From Hydractinia symbiolongicarpus (lineage: Eukaryota; Cnidaria; Hydrozoa; Anthoathecata; Hydractiniidae): a stretch of 64,000 nt of DNA. The notes under the pieces were generated by a model, which made no database searches, was not told the DNA's origin, and saw only the letters and a list, made by a program, of their open reading frames with translations. How positions within the stretch are numbered: the first letter of the stretch is position 1; the number at the start of each line of letters is the position of its first letter. This document shows, in pieces, positions 63,561 to 64,000 of this stretch. The position numbers were made by a program, and so were the translations under genes. The stretch covers positions 4,154,001 to 4,218,000 of the forward strand of contig NC_079886.1 in NCBI RefSeq assembly GCF_029227915.1, given 5' to 3'.

Positions 63561-64000
63561 AATTGAACTCATTTTGGACTGTGACCTGACAAATGTGATG
63601 AATGAGACAATTGGAGTCCATGAAATAACATTCTTCTTAAATTGGCATGATTGCCAGTACTCAGCGATTACAATGGGCGCTGTTGCAGCGCTTTATTTAA
63701 AAATGTAGATATATTAGTCATTTTTTACTGTGGGAACAATCCTAGCCGTTATCGCACGCTGAAGAAATTGAGACAGTTTCAAAAACCACATTTCATTGAC
63801 TTTCTAACGGTATCAGTCCGTTTCTGTTACAACAGTTGCGTCACATATTCGTACCAACATGTGTTTAGCGATATTTTTCTGATATTACTAGGTTGTATCG
63901 CTTTTAACAGTGAAACGATTGACTGTGGGACTTAATTGAACAGATTTTGGACTGTGAGCTTACAAATGTTATGAATGAGACAATTGGACTCCATGAAATA

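Larger units (their letters stand above)
1..64000 (+). repeat. Satellite DNA array, monomer about 373 bp, about 171 head-to-tail copies
   Basis: The motif CGATTACACTGG or a close variant recurs every 372-375 bp from 206 to 63665 (for example 206, 579, 952, 1325, 1698, 2071, 2446, 2819, 3192, 3565, 3937, 4310, 4683). Every monomer has the same order of segments: the anchor, a GC-rich hairpin, a T6 tract followed by ACTGTGGGAC, CAGTTTCAAAAACTAC, GTACCAAC.TGTAT, GTGAAACGATT, a second ACTGTGGGAC, and GAGACAATTGGACTCC. All copies are on the + strand, with no inversion and no foreign insertion. One monomer (60661-61020) counts to 36.4% G+C. A tandem satellite of this size is typical of eukaryotic heterochromatin. 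Centromeric function is an inference and no known family was recognised. Confidence 0.98.
58838..64000 (+). repeat. Consensus-like monomers without long higher-order repeat
   Basis: Anchors are 58838, 59210, 59566, 59938, 60310, 60683, 61056, 61429, 61801, 62173, 62546, 62919, 63292 and 63665; the last monomer is cut by the window end. These copies lack the strong type markers of A, E, F, M and N and resemble a common consensus. Only short displaced duplications are seen. In alpha-satellite arrays such stretches flank HOR cores, but that reading is an inference here. Confidence 0.8.

Noticed and set aside
565-63935. Many 68-94 codon open frames on the + strand as a family of tandem genes
   Set aside because: They are copies of one satellite segment. 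The start is TTG just after a stop, there is no ATG inside the B-type frame, 373 bp is not a multiple of 3, other monomer types carry stops in the same frame, and small indels are tolerated. No domain or signal sequence was recognised.
1-64000. CRISPR array
   Set aside because: Repeats are 373 bp with no unique spacers. All sequence is repeat, with no cas genes.
1-64000. Transposon-derived tandem array (for example terminal repeats or a degenerate transposase)
   Set aside because: I saw no terminal inverted repeats, target-site duplications or transposase or reverse transcriptase motifs. The only clear inverted repeats are the short internal hairpin and small palindromes.
1-64000. 5S rRNA, snRNA or tRNA gene repeats
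   Set aside because: The monomer has no recognisable RNA polymerase III A and B boxes in proper order, no tRNA fold and no 5S-like core that I could recognise.
1-64000. Curved DNA from phased A-tracts
   Set aside because: T- and A-runs occur at uneven distances within the monomer (roughly 25, 57, 96 and 70 bp apart), with no clear helical phasing by eye.

Overview
The whole window is one uninterrupted head-to-tail satellite DNA array. The monomer is about 373 bp (36-37% G+C by hand count of one monomer). About 171 monomers fit in the window, all in the same orientation on the + strand. I see no gene, rRNA, tRNA, CRISPR array, transposon or unique spacer. Such an array points to a eukaryotic chromosome, most likely centromeric, pericentromeric or other constitutive heterochromatin. 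The species cannot be named from the sequence. CpG is not visibly depleted (about 13-15 per monomer against about 12-13 expected), which mildly favours a lineage or locus without heavy germline CpG methylation.

I anchored each monomer on the motif CGATTACACTGG (position = first base) and gave letters to recognisable variants. Primes and * mark sub-variants; a slash marks a chimera of two types. Layout: 1-205, tail of an H monomer; 206-9159, two copies of a 12-mer higher-order repeat (HOR) of 4,477 bp, A-B-C-A-D-E-F-G-A-B'-C-H; 9533-14260, a 7-mer HOR of 2,610 bp, B*-I-J-G'-A'-B-C/A, in one full and one truncated copy; 14261-16243, a fragment of 12-mer type; 16616-19455, a diverged block in which two distant types, M and N, alternate; 19633-29312, two copies of a 13-mer of 4,840 bp that joins the end of the 12-mer to the 7-mer; 29313-31323, another 7-mer fragment; 31324-49045, large displaced copies of the earlier blocks (offsets 19,033-19,034, 20,151, 9,351 and 10,098 bp), including two more M/N blocks; 49046-57345, a mosaic with a 747-bp dimer repeated twice and a 1,119-bp trimer repeated twice; 57346-64000, consensus-like monomers with no long HOR and only short local duplications.

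Most of the structure is explained by unequal crossing-over or conversion between out-of-register monomers. At least a dozen monomers switch type part-way through, and the switches lie in stretches identical in both parents. Smaller marks (a 29-bp tandem duplication, a 7-bp deletion, a 17-bp deletion of a hairpin) let copies be traced. The recurrent 94-codon open frames are by-products of the repeat: they start at TTG right after an in-frame TGA, contain no ATG, and cannot run into the next monomer because 373 is not a multiple of 3.

Nothing here is a coding system. What merits attention is the array architecture: nested HORs with multiple unit sizes, a second diverged dimeric family embedded in it, and weak traces that the 373-bp monomer itself arose from an older repeat of about half its length.
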